DNA of 24,994 nucleotides from an uncultured Bacteroidales bacterium (lineage in GTDB: Bacteria; Bacteroidota; Bacteroidia; Bacteroidales; Paludibacteraceae): NCBI GenBank assembly GCA_937910305.1, contig CALEPS010000068.1, forward strand, positions 1-24,994, given 5' to 3'. Shown here piece after piece: positions 5,936 to 13,615 of the stretch (position 1 is the first letter of the stretch; the number at the start of each line of letters is the position of its first letter). The position numbers and the translations under genes are program-made. The notes under the pieces are model-generated. The model was not told the DNA's origin, searched no databases, and saw nothing but the letters and a program-made list of their open reading frames with translations.

Positions 5936-8596
5936 ATGAAAACAATAATTTTGGAAAATAAGAATGAGGTCTTTTCTTGCAAAATCCCTGTCTCTCAAGA
6001 AACGTGGTTAAGGATATTACAAGATAAGACAACGGAAGACCAGATGAAAGCGTTGCTGTATTTTTATTATGCGGATAAAAACACAGGAACCTGTAAGTCT
6101 ATAGGAGTGAAACATAATGTGTCAGCATCTTCCATAAATAGCGCCATTACATCATTTGGGCAAATGGCACAGAGAGTACTGAATATATTTGAGATCGTGC
6201 GTGAAGATAAAACTCAAATATATTGGGCTATTCCAATGGCTCAAGGTCGTACTCTTGATAAAGAGAATAGCTTATTTGAGTGGACTTTACGTGAAGAATT
6301 GGTGCAGGCTATTAGGCAATATCTTTATTTGTTTTTAATTCGGCAATACAAACAATTACGATCAAATATCCCTTTTAGGGATGAGGAACAAGATGAGGTA
6401 TATAAATGGGAATTAATAACAGAATGTGCAGGAAAGGAAGATATGTTTATTGCGGAACGTGTCACTCGTTCTAATCTTGTTTATGTAACTCTTACGCGTG
6501 GAACCATCTCATATTTAATAGAAAACAAGCGTGACGAGTTCTCATTAATTCTTAATGATCTGCTTAGAGGAGATAGTAACCTTGATAGCAAAGTGAGAGC
6601 TTTCAAGGATTATATGGCAAAGGCAGTACCTCAAAAATTTAACTATAAAGCAAATGATGAACGAACAGCTGCCGCTATCCTAACGTGTTTTAATCCCCAG
6701 AAGTACACCTTTTACAAATTTGAAGTTTATCAGGCATTATGTCAATATCTTGGAATTGAAACTAAAGAAACAGGATTATGTTTTTCGCATTTTCAGAAAC
6801 TTATAGTACCATTAAAAGAATTAATTGATAAAGATGTTGAATTGTTAGAACTCGTTAAATCATCCACAAATGGCTGTTTACAAAGTTCTCTATTGGTAGC
6901 ACAGGACATTCTGTGGATGGTGCTTGTATCTCATCCCAAAACATATCTTGGATATTTGTATCAAATAGTATGGAGTCCTGTATATTGGTGTGTCGGATTT
7001 AATTTTGGCAGCAATAATTCCCAATTGGAGCGGTTTATAAAAGAAGGTATTTGGGAAGGTAGATTTAATCCTAAGGAAAGTGCAGATAAACGTCAGATAG
7101 CCGTCGCTAATAAAATAAAAGATGGTGATATCCTGATACTTAAATCGTCTGCTACGAAAGGAGAAGGTCATAAAGTCCCATTTGTGCGAATTAGAGCAAT
7201 CGCGCAAGTAACAGGTATTCAAGATAACCAATTAGGAGAAGATGGGTATTTGAGTATAATTAGAAATATTCATTTTATTAATAGTAAATTATCAACCGAT
7301 TTTGATGGGAGCACTTATGGCAAATACAGAAAAACCATTGATGAATGCTCACATAATGAAATAAAAGAATACATAAATTCCATTATCAATATGCCGAATA
7401 TTAAATATCAGAAAATTATGAATTTGCTTGAAACAAATCGTAATTTGATCCTTACCGGAGCACCCGGAACAGGAAAAACATACATGGCAAAGGAAATTGC
7501 AGCGCAAATCATGTTTGGGAAAGGCTATCATTCGCTTTCGGATGAGGAGCGTGGACAGATAGGATTTGTACAGTTCCATCCGTCTTACGACTATACGGAT
7601 TTTGTGGAAGGTCTAAGACCAATACAAGATGAAAAAGGGAATGTGGGATTTGTACTGAGAAAGGGAATATTTAAGGAATATTGTGCGAAAGCATTAGAGA
7701 AATATGATTCTGGCAACTTTGACAAGGCATATGATTCTATGATCTCAGAAATGGGAGAAGATACTATCAAACTCAAAACGCCTCAAGGCAATGATTTTGG
7801 TATATCTCTAAACTCACGCGGAAATTTGAGACTTCATACCGGTAAGGATTTGAGAGAAAATGGAGTTTTAACAAGAGAGAGTCTGAAGGCGGAATTTTCA
7901 GGCACACCAGTATATCGGTGGTGGAAAGGGTATTATGCCGGAGTAATTGATTACATTAAATCAAAATATCATGTAAGCCAAATACAAAACGATTCCAACA
8001 AAAAATACGTGTTTATCATTGACGAGATAAACCGTGGAGAAATCTCAAAGATATTTGGAGAACTATTCTATTCCATAGACCCGGGTTATCGTGGCAAAGA
8101 TGGGCAAGTAAAGACGCAATATGCCAACATGGCAACCGAACCTAATGAGTTTGATATTGCATTAGGCACAACTGACTATGGGCACTTCTTTATTCCCGAA
8201 AATGTCTATATCATCGGCACGATGAATGATATTGACCGCTCTGTAGAAAGCATGGATTTTGCGATGCGGCGGCGTTTTACATGGAAAGAAGTTACGGCAG
8301 CCGATAGTTATACCGCCATCATAGAAAACAACAACGAGTTTGCAGGAAATAAAGCAGAAGTAAAACAACGAATGGAGCGTTTGAATGCCGAGATAGAGAA
8401 ACGGTTTGGACGTGCTTATCAGATAGGTGCAGCCTATTTCCTGAACCTGCAGAACAATGATTTTGAAGCACTTTGGAAGAACCATTTGGAAGGTCTGCTG
8501 TTTGAATATTTCCGAGGCGAGAGAGACGCACAGCAAAAAGTAGATGCCCTGCACGCCATTTATAACAATGAGCCGTCTGATACAAATATCGGATAA
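5936..8596 (+). CDS. mcrB: McrB-like AAA+ GTPase subunit of a modification-dependent restriction system
   Basis: This 886-residue protein is nearly twice the length of E. coli McrB because of a long N-terminal recognition part. Residues 1-130 resemble a wHTH-like domain seen in Bacteroidota AAA ATPases (FEWTLREELVQAI). About 225-470 holds a poorly conserved region ending in an EVE-like segment (KIKDGDILILKSS), a fold that in other proteins reads modified bases. The AAA+ motor follows: GAPGTGKT (508-515), QFHPSYDYTDFVEGLRP typical of McrB, Walker B VFIIDEINR from 692, the McrB nucleotide signature MNDID (763-767), and FAMRRRF with sensor arginines. It powers DNA translocation for the McrC nuclease. 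The gene looks more AT-rich than the nqr and hyp genes, which fits transfer. It overlaps mcrC. Confidence 0.93.
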   Translation: MKTIILENKNEVFSCKIPVSQETWLRILQDKTTEDQMKALLYFYYADKNTGTCKSIGVKHNVSASSINSAITSFGQMAQRVLNIFEIVREDKTQIYWAIPMAQGRTLDKENSLFEWTLREELVQAIRQYLYLFLIRQYKQLRSNIPFRDEEQDEVYKWELITECAGKEDMFIAERVTRSNLVYVTLTRGTISYLIENKRDEFSLILNDLLRGDSNLDSKVRAFKDYMAKAVPQKFNYKANDERTAAAILTCFNPQKYTFYKFEVYQALCQYLGIETKETGLCFSHFQKLIVPLKELIDKDVELLELVKSSTNGCLQSSLLVAQDILWMVLVSHPKTYLGYLYQIVWSPVYWCVGFNFGSNNSQLERFIKEGIWEGRFNPKESADKRQIAVANKIKDGDILILKSSATKGEGHKVPFVRIRAIAQVTGIQDNQLGEDGYLSIIRNIHFINSKLSTDFDGSTYGKYRKTIDECSHNEIKEYINSIINMPNIKYQKIMNLLETNRNLILTGAPGTGKTYMAKEIAAQIMFGKGYHSLSDEERGQIGFVQFHPSYDYTDFVEGLRPIQDEKGNVGFVLRKGIFKEYCAKALEKYDSGNFDKAYDSMISEMGEDTIKLKTPQGNDFGISLNSRGNLRLHTGKDLRENGVLTRESLKAEFSGTPVYRWWKGYYAGVIDYIKSKYHVSQIQNDSNKKYVFIIDEINRGEISKIFGELFYSIDPGYRGKDGQVKTQYANMATEPNEFDIALGTTDYGHFFIPENVYIIGTMNDIDRSVESMDFAMRRRFTWKEVTAADSYTAIIENNNEFAGNKAEVKQRMERLNAEIEKRFGRAYQIGAAYFLNLQNNDFEALWKNHLEGLLFEYFRGERDAQQKVDALHAIYNNEPSDTNIG

Positions 8597-9887
8597 TAGC
8601 AGAAAGGATTTCGAGCCAAAACAGCTCGAAGAAATACGCACCTTTTCAGGGTTGCCAATCAAGAGTATTCAACAGAACGGCAATCCTAATTTGCTCGTTT
8701 TTCCACATAGTCTGTCCGACTGTCCGGATAAGATACAAGATAGTATGATCTTCACTATAGAGGGAGAGAATACGCTTGTTACCGGTAACATAATGGGCTT
8801 TGTGGGGTACAAGAACACCCGTTTGCGGATTCATTCACGCTTTGCTAAAACTGGTGAGCAGGATTTTTTTCTACACTATATGCTGCAACGGGTTTTTGCG
8901 GTCAATCTTTTTGATCTCAACTATACCTCTGACCAGACCAGTATTTTCGATTTTCTTATCTATCTCTTTCCCGCTTTTCTCAAGCGTGCATACCGGCAGG
9001 GCTTGTACAAAGAATACCAAACCCACCATTACAATGACACGCATCTGCACGGAAGAATAGATATGGCGCAGCATATACGAAAGAACATCCCTTTCACCGG
9101 CAACATCGCATACCAAACACGCGAATATGCGTACAATAACGATGTCACGCAATTAGTGCGGCATACCATTGAATATATCCGTCTGCATCCTTACGCGAAC
9201 GGGATTCTGCAAAATGACGCGGATACCAAAGAGGCTGTAAATGCCATAGTGCAAGCCACACCAACGTATAATCGTCAGGAACGGCTAAAAGTCATCAACC
9301 GCAACTTACGCCCCATTCGGCATCCTTACTACGGCGAATACCGCTATTTACAGCAGCTTTGTTTGCAAATACTGCGTCATGAGGAACTGAAATACGGGAC
9401 TACGAATGATGAGATATATGGTATTTTGTTTGACGGCGCATGGCTTTGGGAAGAATATCTGAACACTCTTTTTGCACCGATAGGATTCTTGCATCCTCGT
9501 AATAAGGATAGCCAAGGAGCTATCTACCTATTCAATACTAATCCGAAGTCAGCACCGCGCTATCCTGATTTTTACAGGCAGGATTTCGTTCTGGATGCTA
9601 AATATAAGGACTATACTGATAAACGCGTGTCAGAAGTGGACAGGGACGACCTTCATCAACTCATCACATATATGTATATCAAGCAGGCAGCACATGGTGG
9701 TTTGGTTTATCCGTCAATTTCATCTGATACAGCCATACATTCTTCAACACTATGCGGATACGGTGGAACAATATCCCTCTATGGAATGACCATCCCCCAA
9801 TCGGTATCTTCTTGGAAAGAGTTCAAAGACCAAATGCTATATAATGAAAAAACATTGGTAGAGGAAATAGGGTCTTTTCAAAAATAA
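8568..9887 (+). CDS. mcrC: McrC-like PD-(D/E)xK nuclease subunit
   Basis: This is a 439-residue partner of McrB. The N-terminal beta-rich domain contacts the McrB hexamer. The C-terminal nuclease has YPDF (Asp334), then FVLDAKYK (Asp343, Lys345), then RDDLHQLITYMYI, the standard PD-(D/E)xK order, preceded by AWLWEEYLN with the conserved acidic residue. I chose ATG 8568 because MSRLIQISDNSRKDF reads as a natural start; ATG 8544 is possible. Either way the gene overlaps mcrB (29 or 53 nt), so the two are translationally coupled and made in linked amounts. With McrB it should cut DNA carrying modified bases. No methyltransferase is nearby, consistent with type IV restriction. Confidence 0.92.
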   Translation: MSRLIQISDNSRKDFEPKQLEEIRTFSGLPIKSIQQNGNPNLLVFPHSLSDCPDKIQDSMIFTIEGENTLVTGNIMGFVGYKNTRLRIHSRFAKTGEQDFFLHYMLQRVFAVNLFDLNYTSDQTSIFDFLIYLFPAFLKRAYRQGLYKEYQTHHYNDTHLHGRIDMAQHIRKNIPFTGNIAYQTREYAYNNDVTQLVRHTIEYIRLHPYANGILQNDADTKEAVNAIVQATPTYNRQERLKVINRNLRPIRHPYYGEYRYLQQLCLQILRHEELKYGTTNDEIYGILFDGAWLWEEYLNTLFAPIGFLHPRNKDSQGAIYLFNTNPKSAPRYPDFYRQDFVLDAKYKDYTDKRVSEVDRDDLHQLITYMYIKQAAHGGLVYPSISSDTAIHSSTLCGYGGTISLYGMTIPQSVSSWKEFKDQMLYNEKTLVEEIGSFQK

Positions 9888-9905
9888 TCACATTTTTTCT
9901 TCATC

Positions 9906-9941
9906 GCTCCCAACATTTTGGAGTTTATTGTTGTCCCTTTG
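9906..9941 (+). repeat. Decayed third copy of the palindromic element (C)
   Basis: GCTCCC and GGAGTTT are spaced as in elements A and B. TCCCTTTG begins 9 bp after the right arm, so the geometry is kept while the -7 box has lost its TA. It lies 18 nt after the mcrC stop, with no convincing gene downstream on this strand. Confidence 0.45.
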
Positions 9942-10181
9942 TGGTACGTTTTGCATATGAGAGGCTGTTTCTTTGGTGTCGCTATCGTCCCGTATCCGTC
10001 TCGAAATCCGCTCGTAAGTTGGTTGTATAGAAAGTAGTGCGAGAGTGGCTGATTGACCGCTACAATATAGCAGCGCAGCATCCAAGCGGAGAAGTGCTAA
10101 AAGTCTTTAAGGTCTTTTATGTCATTAAACTCCCTAAGACTGTTAAAGTCCTTAATGACCTTATAGCCTTTAGGGGGGATA
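9942..10181. other. Convergent intergenic region, no gene recognised
   Basis: Spacer between mcrC and nqrF. From 10098 to 10170 it consists of related words such as CTTTAAGG, CCTAAGAC, TTAAAGTCC and CTTAATGACC, which look like degenerate short repeats. Short open frames here lack promoters and recognisable products. Confidence 0.6.
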
Positions 10182-10225
10182 TTACAATAAGGTACGCACG
10201 CGTATGCGCACGTACCTTATTGTAA
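10182..10225. terminator. Long palindrome, probable bidirectional terminator
   Basis: The arms TTACAATAAGGTACG (10182-10196) and CGTACCTTATTGTAA (10211-10225) match over 15 bp without error. The 14-nt centre can itself pair CGC with GCG. Farther out, GGGGGAT (10174-10180) can pair with ATCCCCC (10234-10240), which overlaps the nqrF stop codon. It lies between two convergent transcripts, 6 nt from the nqrF stop. There is no clear U-tract, so the terminator role rests on position and stem strength. Confidence 0.6.
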
Positions 10226-10231
10226 AGCGGA

Positions 10232-11515
10232 TCATCCCCCAAAATTATCAAAACGAATATCGGCATCGTCCACTCCGAGGGAGTGCAGGAGATCCAATAC
10301 CGTCTTTGCCATCATCGGTGGTCCACACAAGTAGTACTCGACATCCTCGGGAGCGTCATGCTGCTTGAGGTAGGTGTCGCCCATCACAGGAGCGATGAAG
10401 CCCGGGGTGTACTTGATACCTAATTGGTCTGCCTTCGGGTCCGGACGGTCCAGCGCCAAGTGGAAATGGAAGTTCGGGAACTCCTTCTCCAAAGCGAGGA
10501 AATCGTCGAGGAAGAAGACTTCGTCGATAGCACGTGCGCCGTAGAAATAGTGCATCTCACGGTCACGGCAGTTGCGGGTCTTGAGCATGTGCATGATCTG
10601 CGCACGGAGCGGCGCCATACCGGCTCCACCACCAACCCAGATCATCTCCTTCTTACTGTCATAAACAGGACGGAACTCACCGTAAGGACCGCTCATGCGC
10701 ACCTTGTCACCCGGTTTGAGCGAGAAGATATACGTGGAAGCGATACCGCAGGGCACGTCCATGAACTCCGGTCCGTTGGGGCACTGGTCTTTCGGTTTGA
10801 AGGGCGGGGTAGCGATACGGACGGTGAGGGTGATGATGTCGCCCTCGTCGGGGTAGTTAGCCATCGAATAAGCACGAACGGTAGCCTGGGTGTTCTTCTG
10901 TTTGAGTTTGAAGAGCCCGAACTTCTGCCATGCCGGCAGATAGAGGTCGCCGATGAGGGACTTGTCCATGTCGCGGTCGTAGTCGATGTCGTACTCAGGG
11001 ATGATGATCTGTGCGTACGAACCCGGCTCGAAGTGCATGTGCTCGCCCGGAGGCAGCTGCACCTTGAACTCTTTGATGAAGGTAGCGACGTTCTTGTTGG
11101 AGATGACTTCGCATTCCCATTCTTTGACGCCGAGAACGGCCTCATCGACCTTCATCTGAATGTCTTCTTTCACTTTGACCTGGCAACCCAGACGCCAGCC
11201 TTCTTTCTGCTGTTTGCGCGAGAAATGGACGGTCTCGGTAGGCAGGATCTCGCCGCCTCCGGAGAGTACTTGGCACTTGCACTGTCCGCAAGAACCCTTA
11301 CCGCCGCAGGCAGAAGGCAGGTGAACGCCGGCTTCGCCGAGTTGGTTCAGGAGCGAACCGCCGGCTGCCACGTCATAGACCTTGTCGCCGTTGATAGTAA
11401 CCTTCACATTTCCGGAGGAAACGAGGTATTTCTTGGCAACAAGCAAGATGGCTACTAACAGGAGTATTACTACTAAGAATACTGCAACTGCGTATAAAAT
11501 AGCTGTTATATTCAT
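10232..11515 (-). CDS. nqrF: Na+-translocating NADH:quinone reductase subunit F
   Basis: This 427-residue protein is the NADH-oxidising entry point of Na+-NQR. One N-terminal membrane helix (about 5-27) is followed by a plant-type [2Fe-2S] domain with Cys70, Cys76, Cys79 and Cys111, the canonical arrangement. An FAD-binding barrel carries RAYS at 214-217. The NADH-binding domain has GGGAGMAPLR at 295-304 and CGPPMM near the C-terminus. Electrons pass from NADH to FAD and the iron-sulfur centre and then to the membrane subunits. It is the last gene of the operon, separated from nqrE by a 438-bp spacer with a structured repeat. The long palindrome follows its stop. Confidence 0.97.
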   Translation of the reverse strand: MNITAILYAVAVFLVVILLLVAILLVAKKYLVSSGNVKVTINGDKVYDVAAGGSLLNQLGEAGVHLPSACGGKGSCGQCKCQVLSGGGEILPTETVHFSRKQQKEGWRLGCQVKVKEDIQMKVDEAVLGVKEWECEVISNKNVATFIKEFKVQLPPGEHMHFEPGSYAQIIIPEYDIDYDRDMDKSLIGDLYLPAWQKFGLFKLKQKNTQATVRAYSMANYPDEGDIITLTVRIATPPFKPKDQCPNGPEFMDVPCGIASTYIFSLKPGDKVRMSGPYGEFRPVYDSKKEMIWVGGGAGMAPLRAQIMHMLKTRNCRDREMHYFYGARAIDEVFFLDDFLALEKEFPNFHFHLALDRPDPKADQLGIKYTPGFIAPVMGDTYLKQHDAPEDVEYYLCGPPMMAKTVLDLLHSLGVDDADIRFDNFGG

Positions 11516-11530
11516 ATTGTCTTTGTTTTA

Positions 11531-11942
11531 TTTATTAGTAGAGAAAAATGCGTGGCTTTCGTCCGCTTAAGCGGCCTTGTGTCTCCGTTTTTGTGTCGGT
11601 TTGTAAGCAAGCTTCCAACCGCCCCAAATCCGTTTCCACTTGTAGTCTGCCTTGGATAAGCCAGCCAACAGCCACTTCCAAAAATTCGCTTTGCTTACAA
11701 AAATTCCGAAAATGCCATTCGGGGTGTATTCTTCAATCTAATTGAAAATGTTACACGCTGCATAGATTTTTGGTATTTTCTAATCCCGCAGGGATATTTT
11801 TGTAAGGCGGACGGACGACTCATTTGAGTTGGACGTAATGGGTAGCGGATTTTGAGCACTGGGAGTTTACTCACAAGGGCTTAAAAGCCGATATCCATTA
11901 GGCTACATCAGTAGCCGTACAGCCGCATTTTTCTTTTCCTTT
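11531..11942 (-). repeat. Structured repeat copy 1 in the nqrE-nqrF spacer
   Basis: Bases 11531-11842 are identical to 12576-12887 (312 bp). Then comes a 53-nt variable segment (11842-11894) closed by TAATGG (11836-11841) and CCATTA (11895-11900). After it is a hairpin GGCTAC-ATCA-GTAGCC (11901-11916), then the shared tail ending at 11942. The constant part also holds ACTCA/TGAGT, ATCCC/GGGAT and the palindrome CCGCTTAAGCGG. In the mRNA direction the element opens with AAGGA, ATG and a six-residue frame MRLYGY (11908-11928). It resembles a structured RNA or a small mobile element more than a protein gene. It has no transposase or reverse transcriptase. Confidence 0.85.
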
Positions 11943-11953
11943 AATGATACTCC

Positions 11954-12562
11954 TTAAAACTCGATGCCGCTGAAGCACATGAACGCCATCGCCATGAGTC
12001 CCACGGTGATGAACGTGATACCCAGTCCCTGCAGCGGTTTGGGAACATCGTTATACTCCATTTTCTCACGAATACCTGCGAGGCAGACGATGGCTAAGAA
12101 CCATCCCAGACCCGAACCGAATGCGTACATGAACGCATCGCCGAGAGAGGTGATAGCCTTAGGATCCACTGCGGGCAGGCCGATACGCTGCTGCATGAAG
12201 AGCGAACCACCCATGATGGCGCAGTTCACGGCAATCAGCGGCAGGAAGATACCGAGGCTCGCGTAGAGCGACGGGCTGTATTTCTCCACAACCATCTCCA
12301 CCAGTTGCACGATAGCGGCAATGACGGCGATGAAGAGGATGAAACTGAGGTACTCCAGATGCAGCGGCTCAAGCACGAGCGTCTGCAAGAGGTAGTTGAC
12401 CGGCAGGGTAACGACGAGCACGAAAGTAACGGCTACACCCAGACCGGCTGAGGTCTTCACGTTCTTTGAAACGGCGAGGTAAGAGCACATTCCCAAGAAG
12501 TACGCGAAGATCATGTTATCCGCAAAGATGCTTCTAACAAAAAGCGAAATTGCATGTTCCAT
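11954..12562 (-). CDS. nqrE: Na+-translocating NADH:quinone reductase subunit E
   Basis: This 202-residue membrane protein with about six helices forms a pseudo-symmetric pair with NqrD. Cys26 (GMCSYL) and Cys114 (VNCAIMG) are the positions that, with two NqrD cysteines, hold the intramembrane [2Fe-2S] centre. The start MEHAISLFVRS at 12562 matches family length. The open frame continues 31 codons upstream into the repeat element, and that extension should be ignored. The gene is bracketed by two paralogous repeats with 312 identical bases each, so homologous recombination between them would delete exactly this gene. Confidence 0.97.
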   Translation of the reverse strand: MEHAISLFVRSIFADNMIFAYFLGMCSYLAVSKNVKTSAGLGVAVTFVLVVTLPVNYLLQTLVLEPLHLEYLSFILFIAVIAAIVQLVEMVVEKYSPSLYASLGIFLPLIAVNCAIMGGSLFMQQRIGLPAVDPKAITSLGDAFMYAFGSGLGWFLAIVCLAGIREKMEYNDVPKPLQGLGITFITVGLMAMAFMCFSGIEF

Positions 12563-12575
12563 AATTGTTTCTTTT

Positions 12576-12989
12576 TTTATTAGTAGAGAAAAATGCGTGG
12601 CTTTCGTCCGCTTAAGCGGCCTTGTGTCTCCGTTTTTGTGTCGGTTTGTAAGCAAGCTTCCAACCGCCCCAAATCCGTTTCCACTTGTAGTCTGCCTTGG
12701 ATAAGCCAGCCAACAGCCACTTCCAAAAATTCGCTTTGCTTACAAAAATTCCGAAAATGCCATTCGGGGTGTATTCTTCAATCTAATTGAAAATGTTACA
12801 CGCTGCATAGATTTTTGGTATTTTCTAATCCCGCAGGGATATTTTTGTAAGGCGGACGGACGACTCATTTGAGTTGGACGTAATGGGCGATAGTTAGTTA
12901 ACGTGTTGAGCTCGCTCAAAAGCGGGAACTAAGTATTGTCCATTAGATTGTTATCAAACAATCGTTCCGCCGCATTTTTCTTTTCCTTA
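12576..12989 (-). repeat. Structured repeat copy 2 in the nqrD-nqrE spacer
   Basis: Bases 12576-12887 match copy 1 exactly at a constant offset of 1045. A 53-nt variable segment (12887-12939), as long as that of copy 1 but nearly unrelated in sequence, is enclosed by the same TAATGG / CCATTA stem. The next hairpin is GATTGTT-ATCA-AACAATC (12946-12963), with the same loop as copy 1 but a different fully paired stem. The tail of about 20 bases ending at 12989 is shared. In the mRNA direction it opens 5 nt after the nqrD stop with AAGGA, ATG and a ten-residue frame MRRNDCLITI (12943-12975). Confidence 0.85.
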
Positions 12990-12994
12990 AATTA

Positions 12995-13612
12995 TTACTT
13001 CTTTTCGTCGTTAATAGAACGGTGAACCCAGATTACACAACCTACCAAGATAAGCGCCATAGCGGGCATGAGCATCATACCGCAGTTCTCGTAACCATGG
13101 TCATAGCACCACTGCGGGATGACCTGGAAACCGAGCAACTGACCCGAACCGAGCAGTTCGCGCACGAAAGCTACGATGACGAGGATGATGGCATAACCCA
13201 GACCGTTGCCCAGACCGTCGAGGAACGAATCCCACGCGTTATTGGTCATGGCGAACGCTTCGAGGCGACCCATCAGAATACAGTTGGTGATGATCAGACC
13301 GAGATAGACACTCAGCTGCATCGCTACATCGTAAGCAAAGGCTTTGAGCACCTCGCTGACGAGTGTTACCAGCGCAGCGACAACCACGAGCTGCACGATG
13401 ATACGCACACGCATCGGGATGGTGTTACGCAGAAGCGACACGATGACGTTCGACATAGCGACGATGATTGTCACAGCAATACCCATGACGAGGGCAGGCT
13501 TCAGCTGCACCGTTACGGCAAGTGCCGAACAGATACCCAGAATCTGCACTACGACAGGGTTATTCGCGTTAAGAGGACCAAGCAATGTGTCCTTAGTTTT
13601 CTGACTTAACAT
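12995..13612 (-). CDS. nqrD: Na+-translocating NADH:quinone reductase subunit D
   Basis: This 205-residue protein with six membrane helices is homologous to NqrE and inserted in the opposite sense. Cys28 (GICSAL) and Cys111 (TNCILMG) supply its half of the intramembrane [2Fe-2S] site. Family length is normal. The start lies 3 nt after the nqrC stop, so translation is coupled. It is followed at once by repeat copy 2, which separates it from nqrE by 432 bp. Confidence 0.97.
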   Translation of the reverse strand: MLSQKTKDTLLGPLNANNPVVVQILGICSALAVTVQLKPALVMGIAVTIIVAMSNVIVSLLRNTIPMRVRIIVQLVVVAALVTLVSEVLKAFAYDVAMQLSVYLGLIITNCILMGRLEAFAMTNNAWDSFLDGLGNGLGYAIILVIVAFVRELLGSGQLLGFQVIPQWCYDHGYENCGMMLMPAMALILVGCVIWVHRSINDEKK

Positions 13613-13615
13613 ACC

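Noticed and set aside
10037..10225. 62-codon plus-strand frame between mcrC and nqrF
   Set aside because: It ends inside the long palindrome, has no promoter, and is made of short degenerate repeats.
10424..11458. Long plus-strand open frames opposite nqrF (344 codons) and nqrA (15864-16961, 365 codons)
   Set aside because: They are antisense shadows of well-identified, strongly conserved genes with biased codon use; their translations have no recognisable features.
11593..11722. Start-less minus-strand frame in the repeat (peptide with FWKWLLAGLSKADYKW)
   Set aside because: It looks protein-like but has no start codon after its upstream stop. Kept only as a reason to re-examine coding potential once more copies are known.
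11548..11745. 65-residue plus-strand open frame present identically here and at 12593-12790
   Set aside because: It lies antisense in the constant part of the structured repeat. Identical copies give no test of coding constraint, there is no promoter, and other frames of this segment are also partly open.
12563..12655. 31-codon N-terminal extension of NqrE
   Set aside because: The extension is encoded by repeat copy 2. NqrE family length and the conserved MEHAISLFVRSIF-like beginning place the start at 12562.
11531..12989. Insertion sequence, retron or diversity-generating retroelement
   Set aside because: No transposase, reverse transcriptase or target-site duplication is visible. The S23/Avd-like genes are 5 kb or more away and not linked to an RT, so none of these labels is supported.
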